In this document: piece by piece, positions 1 to 11,870 of the stretch | How the letters are laid out: every line of letters starts with the position of its first letter | Numbering within the stretch: position 1 is the stretch's first letter | DNA from: Lacticaseibacillus hulanensis | Lineage (GTDB): Bacteria; Bacillota; Bacilli; Lactobacillales; Lactobacillaceae | Reading direction: 5' to 3' | DNA: 64,000 nucleotides | Assembly: GCF_004010095.1 (NCBI RefSeq) | Contig: NZ_RRYD01000013.1 | Location: 1 to 64,000, forward strand | The notes under the pieces: model-generated | Seen by the model: the letters and a program-made list of their open reading frames with translations, nothing else | Told to the model about the DNA's origin: nothing | Database searches by the model: none | Made by a program: the position numbers and the translations under genes

Positions 1-2
1 AC

Positions 3-30
3 AACGAACGCCGTTATATCAGCGTTCGTG
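3..30 (-). terminator. Possible terminator hairpin after eno
   Basis: An 8-bp inverted repeat (acgaacgc / gcgttcgt) with a 10-base loop lies about 30 bases past the eno stop codon on the minus strand. A following T-run would fall outside the window, so this is only a candidate. Confidence 0.35.
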
Positions 31-60
31 CACATAGGCGCACATCACAGAACTACTTTA

Positions 61-1469
<1,409 letters not shown>

Positions 1470-1569
1470 TTAACAATGTCGCCAGGAAACGCTTTATTCC
1501 ACTTTTTTTAGAAAACGTCAGAAACTGCGGCGCCGGACAAAACCTGAGACACCGCCGAGCTAAGCTCTA

Positions 1570-2432
<863 letters not shown>

Positions 2433-2505
2433 GTAGTGCCCCCTATCCGTCGATAGAAGGCAGCTACTCGTCAACCCGAAAGCTGGGCTAACCTAATAGC
2501 GCAAA

Positions 2506-3696
2506 CTACTTGTTGGAAATAGCAGCGATACCAGGCAATTCCTTACCTTCAAGGTATTCAAGACTTGCACCACCACCAGTGGAGATGTGGGTAATCTTGT
2601 CAGCAAGGCCAAGTTCTACGGCTGCAGCAGTGGAGTCACCACCACCGATAATGGTCGTAGCACCTTCAAGGTTACCAAGAGCAGTCCCTACTTCAAGGGT
2701 ACCCTTAGCAAAGTTGCTCATTTCGAACACACCCATAGGGCCGTTCCAAACAACAGTCTTAGCGCCCTTCAGAGTTTCCTTGAAGAGTTCAACGGACTTT
2801 TCACCGATATCAAGAGCCATGTAGCCATCAGGAATGTCGCCTTCAACGGTCTTGTGTGGAGCATCGTTGTTAAATTCAGTTGCAACAACGTTGTCTACAG
2901 GCAGAACCAGCTTGTCGCCGGCTTCTTCGATGATCTGCTTAGCAAGGTCAATCTTGTCCTTTTCAACCAGGGAGTTACCAATGGAAAGACCCTTAGCTGC
3001 GTAGAAGGTGTAGGTCATCCCACCACCGACAATAATCTTGTCAGCCTTAGGAATCAGGTTGGAGATAACACCGATCTTGTCAGAAACCTTAGCACCACCC
3101 AAGATTGCAACGAATGGGTGCTGAGGGTTTTCAACGGCATCACCGAGGAACTTGATTTCCTTTTCCATCAAGAAACCAGCAGCGGTCTGCTTCATGTTGG
3201 AAGCAATACCGACGTTGGAAGCGTGGGAACGGTGTGCAGTACCGAATGCATCGTTGACGAACAGGTCGCCAAGGCTTGCCCAGTACTTGCCCAGTTCTGG
3301 GTTGTTGCCGGATTCCTTCTTGCCGTCGAGGTCTTCGAAACGGGTGTTTTCCATAACGAGAACGTCGCCGTCATTCATGTTAGCAATTGCGTCTTCAAGT
3401 TCCTTACCGCGGGTAGCAGGAACGAAGGTTACAGGCTTGCCAAGAAGTTCGGACAAGTGTTCTGCAACTGGGCGCAGGCTAAGCTTAGCCTTGTCGTCTT
3501 CAGTCTTAACACGGCCAAGGTGAGAAAGCAGAATTGCCTTACCACCATGTTCGATAACGTACTTGATGGTTGGCAGAGCAGCTACAACACGGTTGTCGTT
3601 ACCAATAACGCCATCCTTGATAGGAACATTGAAGTCGACACGGATAAGGACCTTTTTGCCCTTAACATCGAGGTCAGAAACAATGAGTTTTGCCAC
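2506..3696 (-). CDS. pgk: Phosphoglycerate kinase
   Basis: Transfers the acyl phosphate of 1,3-bisphosphoglycerate to ADP, giving ATP and 3-phosphoglycerate. The 396 residues match the usual length. The N-terminal RVDFNVP signature, the substrate-binding SHLGR, the central [14 protein letters not shown] segment and the C-terminal nucleotide-binding GGGDSTAA and STGGGASLE are all present. Start is a GTG at 3696 with aggagga 8 bases upstream. A strong terminator after gap separates pgk from the cggR-gap unit, so pgk-tpiA probably has its own promoter or depends on read-through. Confidence 0.97.
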   Translation of the reverse strand: MAKLIVSDLDVKGKKVLIRVDFNVPIKDGVIGNDNRVVAALPTIKYVIEHGGKAILLSHLGRVKTEDDKAKLSLRPVAEHLSELLGKPVTFVPATRGKELEDAIANMNDGDVLVMENTRFEDLDGKKESGNNPELGKYWASLGDLFVNDAFGTAHRSHASNVGIASNMKQTAAGFLMEKEIKFLGDAVENPQHPFVAILGGAKVSDKIGVISNLIPKADKIIVGGGMTYTFYAAKGLSIGNSLVEKDKIDLAKQIIEEAGDKLVLPVDNVVATEFNNDAPHKTVEGDIPDGYMALDIGEKSVELFKETLKGAKTVVWNGPMGVFEMSNFAKGTLEVGTALGNLEGATTIIGGGDSTAAAVELGLADKITHISTGGGASLEYLEGKELPGIAAISNK

Positions 3697-3786
3697 GAAT
3701 ATTTCCTCCTAATAATGGCGTGCAAATGCACGCGGGTTAGTTTGAACCAGCAGAAGCTGGCAGCTATGGTTGAGCTTCAACACATT

Positions 3787-3847
3787 AATGAATGCACCGC
3801 GACTGACGGGGTTTGTCCACAATCGGCCAAGTGCTGTATTCATTAAC
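3787..3847 (-). other. Long imperfect palindrome upstream of pgk
   Basis: TTAATGAAT at 3787 and ATTCATTAA ending at about 3846 are inverted copies bordered inside by partly pairing gcac/gtgc, giving one stem closing a roughly 35-base interior. It lies between the gap terminator and the pgk ribosome site (a small gcgtgc/gcacgc hairpin follows at 3718-3733). It could be a leader structure or operator. No clear sigma-A promoter was seen here. Confidence 0.4.
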
Positions 3848-3868
3848 CTTGTATCAGCTCTGTGCATA

Positions 3869-3905
3869 CAAAAAGGGGTAGGGAGTAACCTCCCTCCCCC
3901 TTTTC
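3869..3905 (-). terminator. Intrinsic terminator after gap
   Basis: A G/C-rich stem (aaagggggagggag / ctccctaccccttt read on the minus strand) is followed by a T-run, 46 bases past the gap stop codon. Confidence 0.85.
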
Positions 3906-3950
3906 GGCAGTGCGGTGATACTATAATTCGCTAATTAAGCGACTAATGAA

Positions 3951-4976
3951 TTAGTCAGCAAGCTTTGCGAATGCAAGCAGGGTACGAACCATCTGGCAAG
4001 TGAAGCCGTATTCGTTGTCGTACCAAGCAACGGTCTTAACAAGCTGGTAGTCGCCTGCAGTTGTAACTTCGGTCTGAGTAGGGTCGAAGATAGAACCGTA
4101 AGTGGTACCGATGATGTCGCCGGAAACAACTTCGTCAGCGTTGTAACCGAAGGATTCGTTGCCTTCAGTTGCCTTGCGAAGAGTTTCGTTAACTTCGTCA
4201 GCAGTAACCTTCTTGCCAAGGATGGAAACAAGTTCCGTAAGGGAACCATCTGGAACAGCGACACGCTGTGCGTGACCCTGAAGCTTACCCTGGAGTTCTG
4301 GGATAACAATGCCGATAGCCTTAGCAGCACCAGTCGTGTGAGGAATGGTGTTGTAAGCAGCAGAACGTGCTGCACGCTTGTTACCGCCGCGAACAGGTGC
4401 ATCCAGAAGCTTCTGGGTACCAGTGTAAGCGTGAACCGTGGTCATGGTACCAACTTCGATACCGTAAGCCTTGTTCAGGAAGTAAGCCATAGGTGCAAGA
4501 CAGTTGGTCGTGCAAGAACCAGCAGAAACAATGCGGTCGTCAGAAGTCAACGTGTCGTGGTTAACGTTGTAAACGATGGTCTTGATCTTACCAGCAGGTG
4601 CGGAGATCAGGACACGCTTTGCACCAGCGTTGATGTGAGCCTGTGCCTTCTCTTCAGAGGTGTAGAAGCCGGTGCATTCGAGAACGTAATCAACACCGTC
4701 GTTCTTAACCCAAGGAATGTTGTTTGCGTCTGCTTCAGCGTAAACAGGGTATTCCTTACCATCAACGATGATGGAGTTGTCAGTAGCACTGACTTCACCG
4801 TCAAAAGTACCGTGAGTAGAATCGTACTTGAGAAGGTGAGCCAACATTGCTGGGGTGGTCAAGTCGTTGATTGCGACAACTTCGATGTCACTGGACTTTG
4901 CACCAAGTTCGTGGATACGACGGAAAGCCAAACGACCGATACGGCCGAAACCGTTGATACCAATCTTAACAGTCAT
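3951..4976 (-). CDS. gap: Type I glyceraldehyde-3-phosphate dehydrogenase
   Basis: Oxidises and phosphorylates glyceraldehyde 3-phosphate to 1,3-bisphosphoglycerate with NAD+. The 341 residues include the Rossmann motif INGFGRIGR, catalytic Cys155 in SAGSCTTNC, catalytic His182 in TVHAYTG, and the C-terminal WYDNEYG. An aspartate (AINDL) where NAD-specific enzymes bind the adenosine ribose suggests NAD preference. The gene follows cggR by 38 bases with an aggaggaa site and is expected to be co-transcribed with that repressor. A strong terminator follows the gene. Confidence 0.98.
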   Translation of the reverse strand: MTVKIGINGFGRIGRLAFRRIHELGAKSSDIEVVAINDLTTPAMLAHLLKYDSTHGTFDGEVSATDNSIIVDGKEYPVYAEADANNIPWVKNDGVDYVLECTGFYTSEEKAQAHINAGAKRVLISAPAGKIKTIVYNVNHDTLTSDDRIVSAGSCTTNCLAPMAYFLNKAYGIEVGTMTTVHAYTGTQKLLDAPVRGGNKRAARSAAYNTIPHTTGAAKAIGIVIPELQGKLQGHAQRVAVPDGSLTELVSILGKKVTADEVNETLRKATEGNESFGYNADEVVSGDIIGTTYGSIFDPTQTEVTTAGDYQLVKTVAWYDNEYGFTCQMVRTLLAFAKLAD

Positions 4977-5014
4977 GCTAAAATTTCCTCCTTTAGGAAA
5001 TGAGAAGTTTTATT

Positions 5015-6052
5015 TTAACGGGTTGCCCCGGTTAAAATCGAGTTTGCTGCACCCGCATCCGTGATTAACCACGTCTGCTTGGGTGCATGTTGCATGTACG
5101 CCTCAATTGCCTTGGCCTTACTGCGGCCACCTGCAATTGCAAAGACGAACGGAATATTATCAAGGTCCCTAATCCTCAATCCGATTTTCGGGATCTTGTA
5201 CACCACCTGTCCTTCAGCATCGAAGAACGTGCCAAACGTTTCGGCAACTGCGTGATGCTCTTGAAGCATTTTCAGAATGTCGCTCGGCATTTTACGCCGC
5301 CGCGCCATTGCCAACGCTTCCCCTACACTATGAATCACAACCGAGCTATTGTCAATCAGTTCCAATACTTCCTTAACACTTGGCTCTTTTAGTAGAGGCT
5401 GGTAGGTTTCCTCACTAACATTTTCGGGAATGTATAAAACTCTGTAAGTGCCCCCAGTGGACTGAGCCATCGCTGCGGCCACTGAGTTCGCCTGAATGTC
5501 CACGGTTTCGCCGACGCCCCCGCGAGCGGGAACGAAAACGAGGTCGCGGCCAGTTGACATCTGGTAGCTGAACTGGCGCGCCGCGTGTGCGAGGGTTGTG
5601 CCCCCCATCACCGCTACCACCTGTTTACCATTTGGTAGCAATAACTGCATCGTCCGGGCAAGCGTTTTGCCCATATCGTCCAGCACACGCCGGCTCTGAT
5701 CAGCATCCCCAGAAACAATGAGGCAATGATCAATACCGAGATGTGCGGCGAGGGCTTTTTCGTCTGCCCGAATGCCAAGGAGCTGGTTCATAAACCCGTC
5801 CATGCTGGCAAACACTTCACGACCCTTGGCGGTTAACACCATGCCGCTCCGTGAGCTCTCCAGTAGGCCTTGCTTACGCATGAAATCAACTTCCGTGCGC
5901 AGAATACGTTCGGTTGTGTGCATTTGGTCGGCAAGAGCGCGACGGCCAACCGGTTCCATCCACCCCACATATTGAAGTATCCGATAGCGTTTTGTGGCTA
6001 TGGCCAGCATGTCTGGTGCAATGGCCTCAATCCAGGCAAAATCAGATTGCAT
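5015..6052 (-). CDS. cggR: CggR, repressor of glycolytic genes (SorC/DeoR family)
   Basis: Homologue of the Bacillus CggR, which represses its own gene and the downstream glycolytic genes and is relieved by fructose 1,6-bisphosphate. The 345 residues consist of an N-terminal winged-helix region (about 1-85, with RRALADQMHTTERILRTEV) and a C-terminal SorC-type sugar-phosphate-binding domain (GGTTLAHAAR, PARGGVGETV). The ATG at 6052 has aaggaag 7 bases upstream; the longer frame start at 6109 is less likely. Placed directly before gap, as in Bacillus. Confidence 0.93.
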   Translation of the reverse strand: MQSDFAWIEAIAPDMLAIATKRYRILQYVGWMEPVGRRALADQMHTTERILRTEVDFMRKQGLLESSRSGMVLTAKGREVFASMDGFMNQLLGIRADEKALAAHLGIDHCLIVSGDADQSRRVLDDMGKTLARTMQLLLPNGKQVVAVMGGTTLAHAARQFSYQMSTGRDLVFVPARGGVGETVDIQANSVAAAMAQSTGGTYRVLYIPENVSEETYQPLLKEPSVKEVLELIDNSSVVIHSVGEALAMARRRKMPSDILKMLQEHHAVAETFGTFFDAEGQVVYKIPKIGLRIRDLDNIPFVFAIAGGRSKAKAIEAYMQHAPKQTWLITDAGAANSILTGATR

Positions 6053-6169
6053 ACTAGCTTCCTTCTTTGTGGGACGTTTAGTGACCAACAGGTGCTTAAA
6101 ATGACCCATCAGCTGTAAAAAAATTTCAGGATTACCGGATTGACGCCGTTCTCCCTACCAACGCTTCTC

Positions 6170-6199
6170 ATTATAACAACGCCCGCTTACTCAATGCAA
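6170..6199 (-). promoter_or_regulatory. Predicted cggR-gap promoter
   Basis: Minus-strand -35 TTGCAT (6194-6199) and a perfect -10 TATAAT (6170-6175), 18 bp apart, 118 bases before the cggR start. The segment between the promoter and the start codon is where a CggR operator is expected, but I could not pick out its repeats with confidence. Confidence 0.7.
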
Positions 6200-6219
6200 G
6201 TTAACTGAGCGAAACATCA

Positions 6220-6440
6220 CCAAAAACTCGCCGAAAATTCGGATTCTGGAAGCTTATCTCGTTTGTAGGTGTTTTTTGTTCGTGATTTATCCCTCATCCC
6301 ACCCCAGAAGCGGCATTCCGTTCGCAACCACATTCGGATTGTATCTAATAATAGTTTAATGTTAGCTGAACTATGGTCGTTTTACTGAAAAACCGCCGCA
6401 AAACGTTGCATTTCCCAAAAAGCAAACCGTGCGCGATAAA
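6220..6440. other. Intergenic region with no recognised feature
   Basis: Between the cggR promoter and the tRNA promoter I see no gene, repeat or clear regulatory element. A minus-strand open frame reading in from the tRNA is a tRNA artefact. Confidence 0.5.
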
Positions 6441-6444
6441 GTTC

Positions 6445-6473
6445 TTGCAATTAGCCATTAAACCAGATATTAT
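6445..6473 (+). promoter_or_regulatory. Predicted promoter of tRNA-Arg
   Basis: -35 TTGCAA (6445-6450), a 17-bp spacer, and -10 TATTAT (6468-6473), ending 14 bases before the mature tRNA 5' end. Confidence 0.75.
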
Positions 6474-6487
6474 AGTTAAGTACTTTT

Positions 6488-6559
6488 GCGCGGTTAGTGT
6501 AATGGATCGCACGTGAGATTCCGGTTCTCGAAATCCGGGTTCGACTCCCGGGCTGCGCA
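6488..6559 (+). tRNA. tRNA-Arg, anticodon CCG
   Basis: The 72-base cloverleaf folds by eye. The acceptor stem is gcgcggt/gctgcgc with two G-U pairs, and the D stem gtgt/gcac. The anticodon stem tgaga/tctcg closes the loop ttCCGgt, and the T stem ccggg/cccgg encloses TTCGACT. Discriminator base is A and CCA is not encoded. Anticodon CCG reads CGG arginine codons. It is a single tRNA, not part of an array, with its own promoter and terminator. Confidence 0.93.
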
Positions 6560-6599
6560 TAACTACACAATAAAAGCCTTCATTGCAAGGTTTACATCA

Positions 6600-6632
6600 A
6601 ACAGCGGCCACATGATGTGGTCGCTGTTTTTG
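6600..6632 (+). terminator. Terminator of the tRNA-Arg unit
   Basis: Stem acagcggccac / gtggtcgctgt with a short loop, followed by five T residues, 41 bases past the tRNA. Confidence 0.85.
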
Positions 6633-6820
6633 TATTCTGCTTGTTTTGCTGATTATCGAAGCCTGCTGGAACACGCAGATTAGCTGGCAACCACCCCCGC
6701 TTGATTGACGAACTCAATCGCCTTCTTCCTATAAGTAGCAGACAACTACAAACTTCTGTCCCATTTTGTTTGCCACCTTCCAGCTTCGGGCATTATACTT
6801 AACGGAAATAAAAGGTCGAA
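6633..6820. other. Intergenic region with no recognised feature
   Basis: Between the tRNA terminator and the clpP control region I see no gene or clear signal. Confidence 0.5.
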
Positions 6821-6824
6821 AATA

Positions 6825-6854
6825 TTTGACCTACTTTGACGTTTGGTGTAATCT
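6825..6854 (+). promoter_or_regulatory. clpP promoter with overlapping CtsR operator
   Basis: The tandem heptads TTTGACC-TAC-TTTGACG at 6825-6841 match, on the reverse strand, the CtsR operator pattern RGTCAAA-NNN-RGTCAAA. The first heptad contains the -35 (TTGACC, 6826-6831), and a -10 TAATCT follows after 17 bp (6849-6854). CtsR bound here would block polymerase, giving heat-shock control of clpP. The ctsR gene itself is not in the window. Confidence 0.85.
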
Positions 6855-6919
6855 TAGCACTGTACTAAAACGAGTGCCAAAATCACCCGTCACTTTTTCT
6901 ACTAAATAGGAGGTATATC

Positions 6920-7501
6920 ATGTTAGTACCTACAGTTATTGAACAGACTAGCCGCGGCGAACGTGCTTATGACATCTACTCACGTCTGCTCAAAGACCGC
7001 ATCATTATGCTGTCCGGCGAAATTAACGACCAGATGGCCAACACGATCATTGCGCAGCTCCTCTTCCTGGACGCACAAGATTCAGATAAGGACATCTACC
7101 TGTACATCAACTCCCCAGGTGGGGTGATCACCTCCGGACTGGCGATTCTCGACACGATGAACTTGATTAAGTCCGACGTGCAAACCATTGCCGTTGGGAT
7201 GGCCGCTTCAATGGCCAGTGTTCTCCTGGCATGCGGGACCAAGGGCAAGCGTTTTGCCCTGCCTAACTCCGAAGTGCTCATTCACCAACCACTGGGTGGC
7301 GCTCAGGGTCAGCAAACCGAAATCGAAATCGCAGCCGAACAGATTTTGAAGGCACGCGAAAAGCTCACCAAGATGCTCGCTGATGCATCTGGTCAGTCGT
7401 TCGATAAGGTTAAGAAGGACACCGAACGTGATCACTACCTTAGTGCTCAAGAAGCTAAGGATTACGGTCTGATTGATGACATTTTGACCAACAAGAAGTA
7501 A
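6920..7501 (+). CDS. clpP: ATP-dependent Clp protease proteolytic subunit
   Basis: Serine peptidase forming the tetradecameric barrel that degrades proteins delivered by ClpC, ClpE or ClpX. The 193 residues are standard length. Nucleophile Ser97 lies in GMAASMAS and His122 in EVLIHQP; the acidic member is expected near residue 171 in the conserved [17 protein letters not shown] region. Start ATG is preceded by taggaggt. It forms its own transcription unit, with a CtsR-type promoter and a strong terminator. Confidence 0.98.
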   Translation: MLVPTVIEQTSRGERAYDIYSRLLKDRIIMLSGEINDQMANTIIAQLLFLDAQDSDKDIYLYINSPGGVITSGLAILDTMNLIKSDVQTIAVGMAASMASVLLACGTKGKRFALPNSEVLIHQPLGGAQGQQTEIEIAAEQILKAREKLTKMLADASGQSFDKVKKDTERDHYLSAQEAKDYGLIDDILTNKK

Positions 7502-7507
7502 ACACGC

Positions 7508-7544
7508 AAAAACACCATCCCCAAATTGAGGATGGTGTTTTTTT
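7508..7544 (+). terminator. Terminator of clpP
   Basis: Stem aaaacaccatcc / ggatggtgtttt followed by a T-run, 7 bases past the clpP stop codon. A-richness on the other arm may let it also act on minus-strand transcription from whiA. Confidence 0.9.
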
Positions 7545-7594
7545 GTCGTTGCTGCAAATCTGGGCCACTGAAGGTCCTGTCACGTGCGTACGCA

Positions 7595-8545
7595 TTAACC
7601 TTCATTCGTACCGGCACGCATTTTCTCGGCCAGCTCATTAATTTTCCGCAGGCGGTGATTAACGCCGGACTTGGAGATTGGTCCACCCGGAATCAGGTTG
7701 CCGAGCTCAGTCAAGGACACTTCCGGGTGCTCGAGGCGGACCTGCGCCATGTCGGCGAGACGTGGGGGCAACTGCTCTAATCCCCCATGATTTTGGATGA
7801 AGTGAATATTGTCAATTTGCTTTTGCGCTGCGTTGACGGTTTTACTCATATTCGCGGTTTCACAGTTAACTAGCCGGTTGACCGAATTCCGCATGTCCCG
7901 CATGATGCGCACATCTTCAAACTTAAGCATCGCGTTCGTTGCGCCAATCACGTTCAAAAAGTCAGCGATTTTCTCGGCTTCCTTCAGGTAAACGATGTTG
8001 CCGCTGCGGCGGGCCACCGTCCGTGCATTCAAATCGAAGTGGTTCATCATCTGCATGATGCCTTCATTGTGGTCCGCATAGAGTGAGTAAATTTCCAGAT
8101 GGTAGCGGCTGGTCTCGGGATTGTTCACGGAACCCCCAGCCAAAAACGCCCCGCGCAAATACGAACGCATCCGTTGCGGTTCGTCCAGCACCTTCTCGGC
8201 CACCGCGGTGTTAATGCTGAGCCCTAGTGGATCCAGAATCGACAAATCCCGGAGCATTGGCTTCACGTCATGCGCCAGGCGCACCACGTACTGGTTGTTC
8301 TTCTTCAGCTTCATCTTACGCCGCACAATGAGGTTGGCTTCCTGCTGGTAAAGCTGCCGAATGAGCGCGTACAGCCGGCGGGCAATTGCCGGGTTTTCCG
8401 TCTGCACGTCGAGGCCCAATTGGTGGTTCACAATGGTTAGCGTCCCGTTCATGCGAATCAATGCGGATAATTCCGCCTTCGCGTGCTCGGGGTGCACCTC
8501 CAGCTGGGTTAATTCTTTTTTGACCTGACTAGCAAAGCTCGCCAT
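7595..8545 (-). CDS. whiA: DNA-binding protein WhiA
   Basis: Homologue of WhiA, a DNA-binding protein with a degenerate LAGLIDADG endonuclease-like N-terminal part and a C-terminal helix-turn-helix. In actinobacteria it controls sporulation genes; in Bacillus it affects division and chromosome segregation. The 316 residues show [15 protein letters not shown] near 130, a relic of the endonuclease fold, and the C-terminal [21 protein letters not shown], the helix-turn-helix. ATG with an agaggtg site. Last gene of a rapZ-yvcK-whiA unit, 4 bases after yvcK. Confidence 0.95.
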   Translation of the reverse strand: MASFASQVKKELTQLEVHPEHAKAELSALIRMNGTLTIVNHQLGLDVQTENPAIARRLYALIRQLYQQEANLIVRRKMKLKKNNQYVVRLAHDVKPMLRDLSILDPLGLSINTAVAEKVLDEPQRMRSYLRGAFLAGGSVNNPETSRYHLEIYSLYADHNEGIMQMMNHFDLNARTVARRSGNIVYLKEAEKIADFLNVIGATNAMLKFEDVRIMRDMRNSVNRLVNCETANMSKTVNAAQKQIDNIHFIQNHGGLEQLPPRLADMAQVRLEHPEVSLTELGNLIPGGPISKSGVNHRLRKINELAEKMRAGTNEG

Positions 8546-8549
8546 TGTG

Positions 8550-9578
8550 TCACCTCTTATTCTTTAGGTTGGCCTGAAACGCCAAATTCATAATCTCGTC
8601 GGCCACCTTCGCGCCATCATGGAACACACCACCGCCACGCAGCTCGAGGAAGTCGGATGAAATCACCCGGCACCCCATCGCCCGCAGTCCAGCGTAGTCA
8701 CTACGCACCGGCCGTGTGGAGATTTCGGTGTACTTCTTCGTGTCGAGGTAACCGTCCGGCACGTGTTCGATGTTAACGAGAACTGTATCGACGAAGTTCT
8801 GCTGCAAATGGTCGTGCAGGACGCGCACGTGATCCGCATCGGTGAAATTATCCGTTTCCCCTTTTTGGGTCATGATGTTAACGATATAAATAACCTCGGC
8901 CTTGGTTTTGAGAACCGCATCGCCAACGTTCTTAATCATCAGGTTCGGCAGGATGCTGGTGAACAAACTACCAGGACCCATGACCACCACGTCGGCGTCC
9001 ATAATTGCGTCCACCACTTCTTGCTCCGCAGCGGGCTGCCCGTTATCATCACTGCGGGTCACCCAGACGCGCTTAATGTTCTTCCCCGCAGCGGTGATTT
9101 CGGCCTCACCAGCCAGCTGGGTCCCGTCGGTAAACTCGGCGTTCAGCGTGAGTGGCGTGTTGCACGCGGGGTAAATATGCCCATCCACCTGCATCATTGA
9201 ACTCAGCTGCTGGACGGCGGCAAAAATCCCGCCCTGCATTTCCGATAGCGCCGCGATGATGAGGTTCCCAATCGTGTGCCCCGCAAAGAATGAATCGGTG
9301 CTGGCAAAGCGATACTGGAAAATCTCGCGTTGCAACTCCGGCAAGTCAGACAATGCGACCATCACGTTCCGAATATCACCAGGCGGAACGACGTTAATGT
9401 AGTTGCGCAGGGCCCCGCTAGAACCGCCATCATCCGCGACGGTAACGACCGCGGTCACGTCGGCGTTCTGATTGTGAAGAGCCTTAACCACGACCGGCAG
9501 TCCGGTCCCCCCACCAATCACAACCACCTTGGGCCGCCGACCGCGGATGACCCGGATTATTTTATGATCAGCTGTCAT
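8550..9578 (-). CDS. yvcK: YvcK/GlmR gluconeogenesis factor family protein
   Basis: CofD-like fold protein. In Bacillus, YvcK (GlmR) binds UDP-GlcNAc and stimulates GlmS, linking carbon flow to wall precursor supply. The 342 residues begin with the nucleotide-sugar-binding [16 protein letters not shown], followed by [11 protein letters not shown] and [14 protein letters not shown], all family hallmarks. The start ATG overlaps the rapZ stop (ATGA, 4 bases), so translation is probably coupled. Whether UDP-GlcNAc binding holds here is by homology. Confidence 0.93.
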   Translation of the reverse strand: MTADHKIIRVIRGRRPKVVVIGGGTGLPVVVKALHNQNADVTAVVTVADDGGSSGALRNYINVVPPGDIRNVMVALSDLPELQREIFQYRFASTDSFFAGHTIGNLIIAALSEMQGGIFAAVQQLSSMMQVDGHIYPACNTPLTLNAEFTDGTQLAGEAEITAAGKNIKRVWVTRSDDNGQPAAEQEVVDAIMDADVVVMGPGSLFTSILPNLMIKNVGDAVLKTKAEVIYIVNIMTQKGETDNFTDADHVRVLHDHLQQNFVDTVLVNIEHVPDGYLDTKKYTEISTRPVRSDYAGLRAMGCRVISSDFLELRGGGVFHDGAKVADEIMNLAFQANLKNKR

Positions 9579-10468
9579 GAGCGATTCACCGTTTCCTTTC
9601 GTTTATTCGCATCCCGATGCGTAACGTCAACCGGATATTCATCCTTAAAGCTGTCCCCAATTCGGCGGGCGAACGCGACGCTGCGGTGCTGGCCACCGGT
9701 GCAACCAATCGCAATGGTGAGACTAGTCTTGCCTTCCTTGATGTAGGCGGGCATGATGTCGTGCAACATGGTGACGTACTGCTGGTAGAACTTCTCCGCC
9801 ATCGGGTTGCCCATCACGTAATCGTACACGGCCTGGTCCTCGCCGGTGCGTTCCTTGAGCTCAGGAATGTAGTACGGGTTAGGCAGGAACCGCACATCCA
9901 TCACGATGTCCGCATCAATTGGCAGCCCGTATTTGAACCCAAAGCTCATCACCTCAATGTGAAAGACGGGTTTCTGCTGATTCTTAAAGCTAGCAAACAA
10001 TTCTTCCCGCAGCTCGCGTGGGCTCAAGTTCGTGGTGTCGATGATGAATTCAGCGTGTGTACGCAGTGGCTTTAGTAGCTCGCGTTCCTTGGTGATTCCA
10101 TCCATGAGTCGGCCTTCCATCGCCAGTGGGTGTGACCGGCGGGTTTCCTTGTACCGGGAAACGAGCTCCGTGTCGGTGGCGTCTAGGAAGATGATGTGCG
10201 CCCGAATTGATTCGGTGTTCTCCATTTCGTGCAGGGCATCCACAATCTGGTCGTAAAATGCCCGACTACGCATGTCGACAACGAGCGCAACCTTCTTGAT
10301 TTTGCCGGAATCCTCGAGCAATTCCCAGAACTTAGGAATCAAAGCTGGCGGCATATTATCGATGCAGAAGTACCCCAAATCTTCGAATGCCTGCATCGCA
10401 ACGGTCTTACCCGCACCCGACATTCCTGAAATTATTACCAATTCAAATGGATTTTCTTCTTCAGCCAT
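9575..10468 (-). CDS. rapZ: RapZ/YvcJ-type nucleotide-binding protein
   Basis: P-loop protein of the RapZ family. In E. coli RapZ is an RNase adaptor for the GlmZ small RNA; in Bacillus YvcJ hydrolyses nucleotides and affects competence. The 297 residues show Walker A ([10 protein letters not shown]), DNMPPALIP and the C-terminal [13 protein letters not shown] motif. Start ATG at 10468. First gene of the rapZ-yvcK-whiA unit. The RNA partner in lactobacilli is not known, so the role remains open. Confidence 0.93.
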   Translation of the reverse strand: MAEEENPFELVIISGMSGAGKTVAMQAFEDLGYFCIDNMPPALIPKFWELLEDSGKIKKVALVVDMRSRAFYDQIVDALHEMENTESIRAHIIFLDATDTELVSRYKETRRSHPLAMEGRLMDGITKERELLKPLRTHAEFIIDTTNLSPRELREELFASFKNQQKPVFHIEVMSFGFKYGLPIDADIVMDVRFLPNPYYIPELKERTGEDQAVYDYVMGNPMAEKFYQQYVTMLHDIMPAYIKEGKTSLTIAIGCTGGQHRSVAFARRIGDSFKDEYPVDVTHRDANKRKETVNRS

Positions 10469-10511
10469 GCTTTGTCCCCCATCAAACTATACTGGTTTCT
10501 ACGTTACCCAC

Positions 10512-10520
10512 ATTCTAACA
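10512..10520 (-). promoter_or_regulatory. Possible rapZ promoter (extended -10)
   Basis: Minus-strand TG-T-TAGAAT, an extended -10, 44 bases before rapZ. No convincing -35 is present. Confidence 0.4.
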
Positions 10521-10615
10521 TTCCGGGCGTGTCTTTCATAGCTAAGTTGCACCGGCTTAATCATTACGTACAAGTTCAAGGCGGCTTAGGTTGTGCCTCA
10601 CCCCTACATGTAGTG

Positions 10616-10621
10616 TATAAT
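10616..10621 (+). promoter_or_regulatory. Possible -10 element for the dCMP deaminase gene
   Basis: Perfect TATAAT, 31 bases upstream of the start codon. The only -35 candidate, TTGTGC at 10591-10596, is at a long 19-bp spacing. Confidence 0.5.
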
Positions 10622-10652
10622 TAGCTAAAACAGTCAAGGGAGCTAACTAGAT

Positions 10653-11132
10653 ATGGCAGACCAACGTTTAGATTGGAACGAATACTTCATGATTCAGGCC
10701 GTCTTACTCGCATCCAGAAGCACGTGCCAGCGCTTGGCGGTCGGAGCCGCAATTGTTCGCGACCGCCGCATCATTGCCGGGGGCTACAACGGCGCCGTTT
10801 CCGGAGACGAACACTGCATTGATTCCGGGTGTTTGCTGCGCGATGGCCACTGTGTCCGCACCATCCACGCGGAAATGAACGCCGTGCTCCAGTGCGCCAA
10901 GTTCGGCGTGTCAATGGACGGCGCCAGTGTGTACGTCACGGATTTCCCGTGCCTTCAGTGCACCAAGATGCTGCTTCAGGCCGGTATTCGTCACATTTAT
11001 TACCTGCGCAATTACCACAACGATGACTACGCGCTACACCTGCTTAAACTAAAGGACGTCGGCGTCACCCAGATTCATCTGTCGGAGGACGCGCTGAAAC
11101 GCTCCCGCCTAACTGAATACATTGAAAACTAG
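10653..11132 (+). CDS. comEB: Deoxycytidylate (dCMP) deaminase, ComEB-like
   Basis: Zinc-dependent deaminase converting dCMP to dUMP for thymidylate synthesis; the Bacillus homologue lies in the comE operon. The 159 residues have the zinc site HAEMNA (His and catalytic Glu, about residue 73-75) and PCLQC, plus the family CIDSGC and HCVRTIHAE segment. ATG with an aaggga site. It stands alone on the plus strand between minus-strand genes, with its own terminator. There is no comEA or comEC next to it, so a competence link is not supported here; the symbol refers to sequence type. Confidence 0.9.
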   Translation: MADQRLDWNEYFMIQAVLLASRSTCQRLAVGAAIVRDRRIIAGGYNGAVSGDEHCIDSGCLLRDGHCVRTIHAEMNAVLQCAKFGVSMDGASVYVTDFPCLQCTKMLLQAGIRHIYYLRNYHNDDYALHLLKLKDVGVTQIHLSEDALKRSRLTEYIEN

Positions 11133-11134
11133 CA

Positions 11135-11190
11135 ACAAACAGCCGGTGGGGAATACGCATAATGTGCGTGTTCCCCACCGGCTGTTTAAT
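11135..11190. terminator. Bidirectional terminator
   Basis: Long stem (aaacagccggtggggaa / ttccccaccggctgttt, extended by acgc/gcgt) between the convergent dCMP deaminase gene and the HdeD-like gene. A-rich on one side and T-rich on the other, so it can serve both strands. Confidence 0.9.
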
Positions 11191-11215
11191 TACTTAATCT
11201 AACCCGGATTATTGT

Positions 11216-11755
11216 TTAGTTACCACGCGCAAAGGCGATAACCAAGGCGTTAATCCCGAACAAAACGAGGTAAATCGCCACAATCGACGCAAACGAGATT
11301 GCCGCGACAACTGGTTGCATAATTAGCAGTACCGCAACCAAAATCATGACAATGTCCAAAATCAGGGACAATACAAACCACAATGTGCCAATTTGGCGCA
11401 GGTGGCCAACCGTGAGCAAGTTCGTGATTGCGTCTACTAGGAACCAAACGGCAAACAGCACGGTGATGCCAACGACGCCAGCGGGTACATTGAACAGGAA
11501 CAGCAAGCCCAAGATAACATCGAACACACCGGATAATGCGTACAACCACGACATCCGGGGCAGATACTGCCGCATCTTGCTAAACGCCGCGAGCACAGTA
11601 ATCCCGCGCATGATGGCAACAACCGCAAACAGCAGCGCCATGGTTACCAATCCGGCACCCGGGTGCATGAACATAAAAATCCCGGCGATGATAAACAAAA
11701 CCCCGGTGAAGAATTCGCGCCAGTCAAATCCCCACCGATCTCGTGTACTAAACAT
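11216..11755 (-). CDS. HdeD family (DUF308) integral membrane protein
   Basis: A 179-residue hydrophobic protein with six predicted membrane segments (about 17-32, 38-56, 69-89, 94-111, 125-146 and 152-172), consisting of repeated DUF308 units. In enterobacteria HdeD contributes to acid resistance. In lactobacilli the role is unproved, though acid stress is a plausible setting. ATG start at 11755. It stands alone, with the large repeat copy 1 upstream. Confidence 0.8.
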   Translation of the reverse strand: MFSTRDRWGFDWREFFTGVLFIIAGIFMFMHPGAGLVTMALLFAVVAIMRGITVLAAFSKMRQYLPRMSWLYALSGVFDVILGLLFLFNVPAGVVGITVLFAVWFLVDAITNLLTVGHLRQIGTLWFVLSLILDIVMILVAVLLIMQPVVAAISFASIVAIYLVLFGINALVIAFARGN

Positions 11756-11788
11756 TGATTGTCCCCACTTTCGTAACCTTATGCTTAG

Positions 11789-11797
11789 ATTGTAACA
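11789..11797 (-). promoter_or_regulatory. Possible promoter of the HdeD-like gene
   Basis: Minus-strand extended -10 TG-T-TACAAT, 34 bases before the start codon; the -35 is weak. It lies outside repeat copy 1, which begins 74 bases further upstream. Confidence 0.45.
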
Positions 11798-11870
11798 TGA
11801 AAGCAGTTGCAGGGCAGTTCTAACCCTCCATCTTTATCAAAACGCATCCAAGCTCGGGGGCTAGTCTCAC

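Noticed and set aside
6345-6560. A 71-codon minus-strand frame starting MRSPGVEPGFREP
   Set aside because: Begins inside the tRNA-Arg gene; this is the well-known spurious peptide produced by reading a tRNA backwards.
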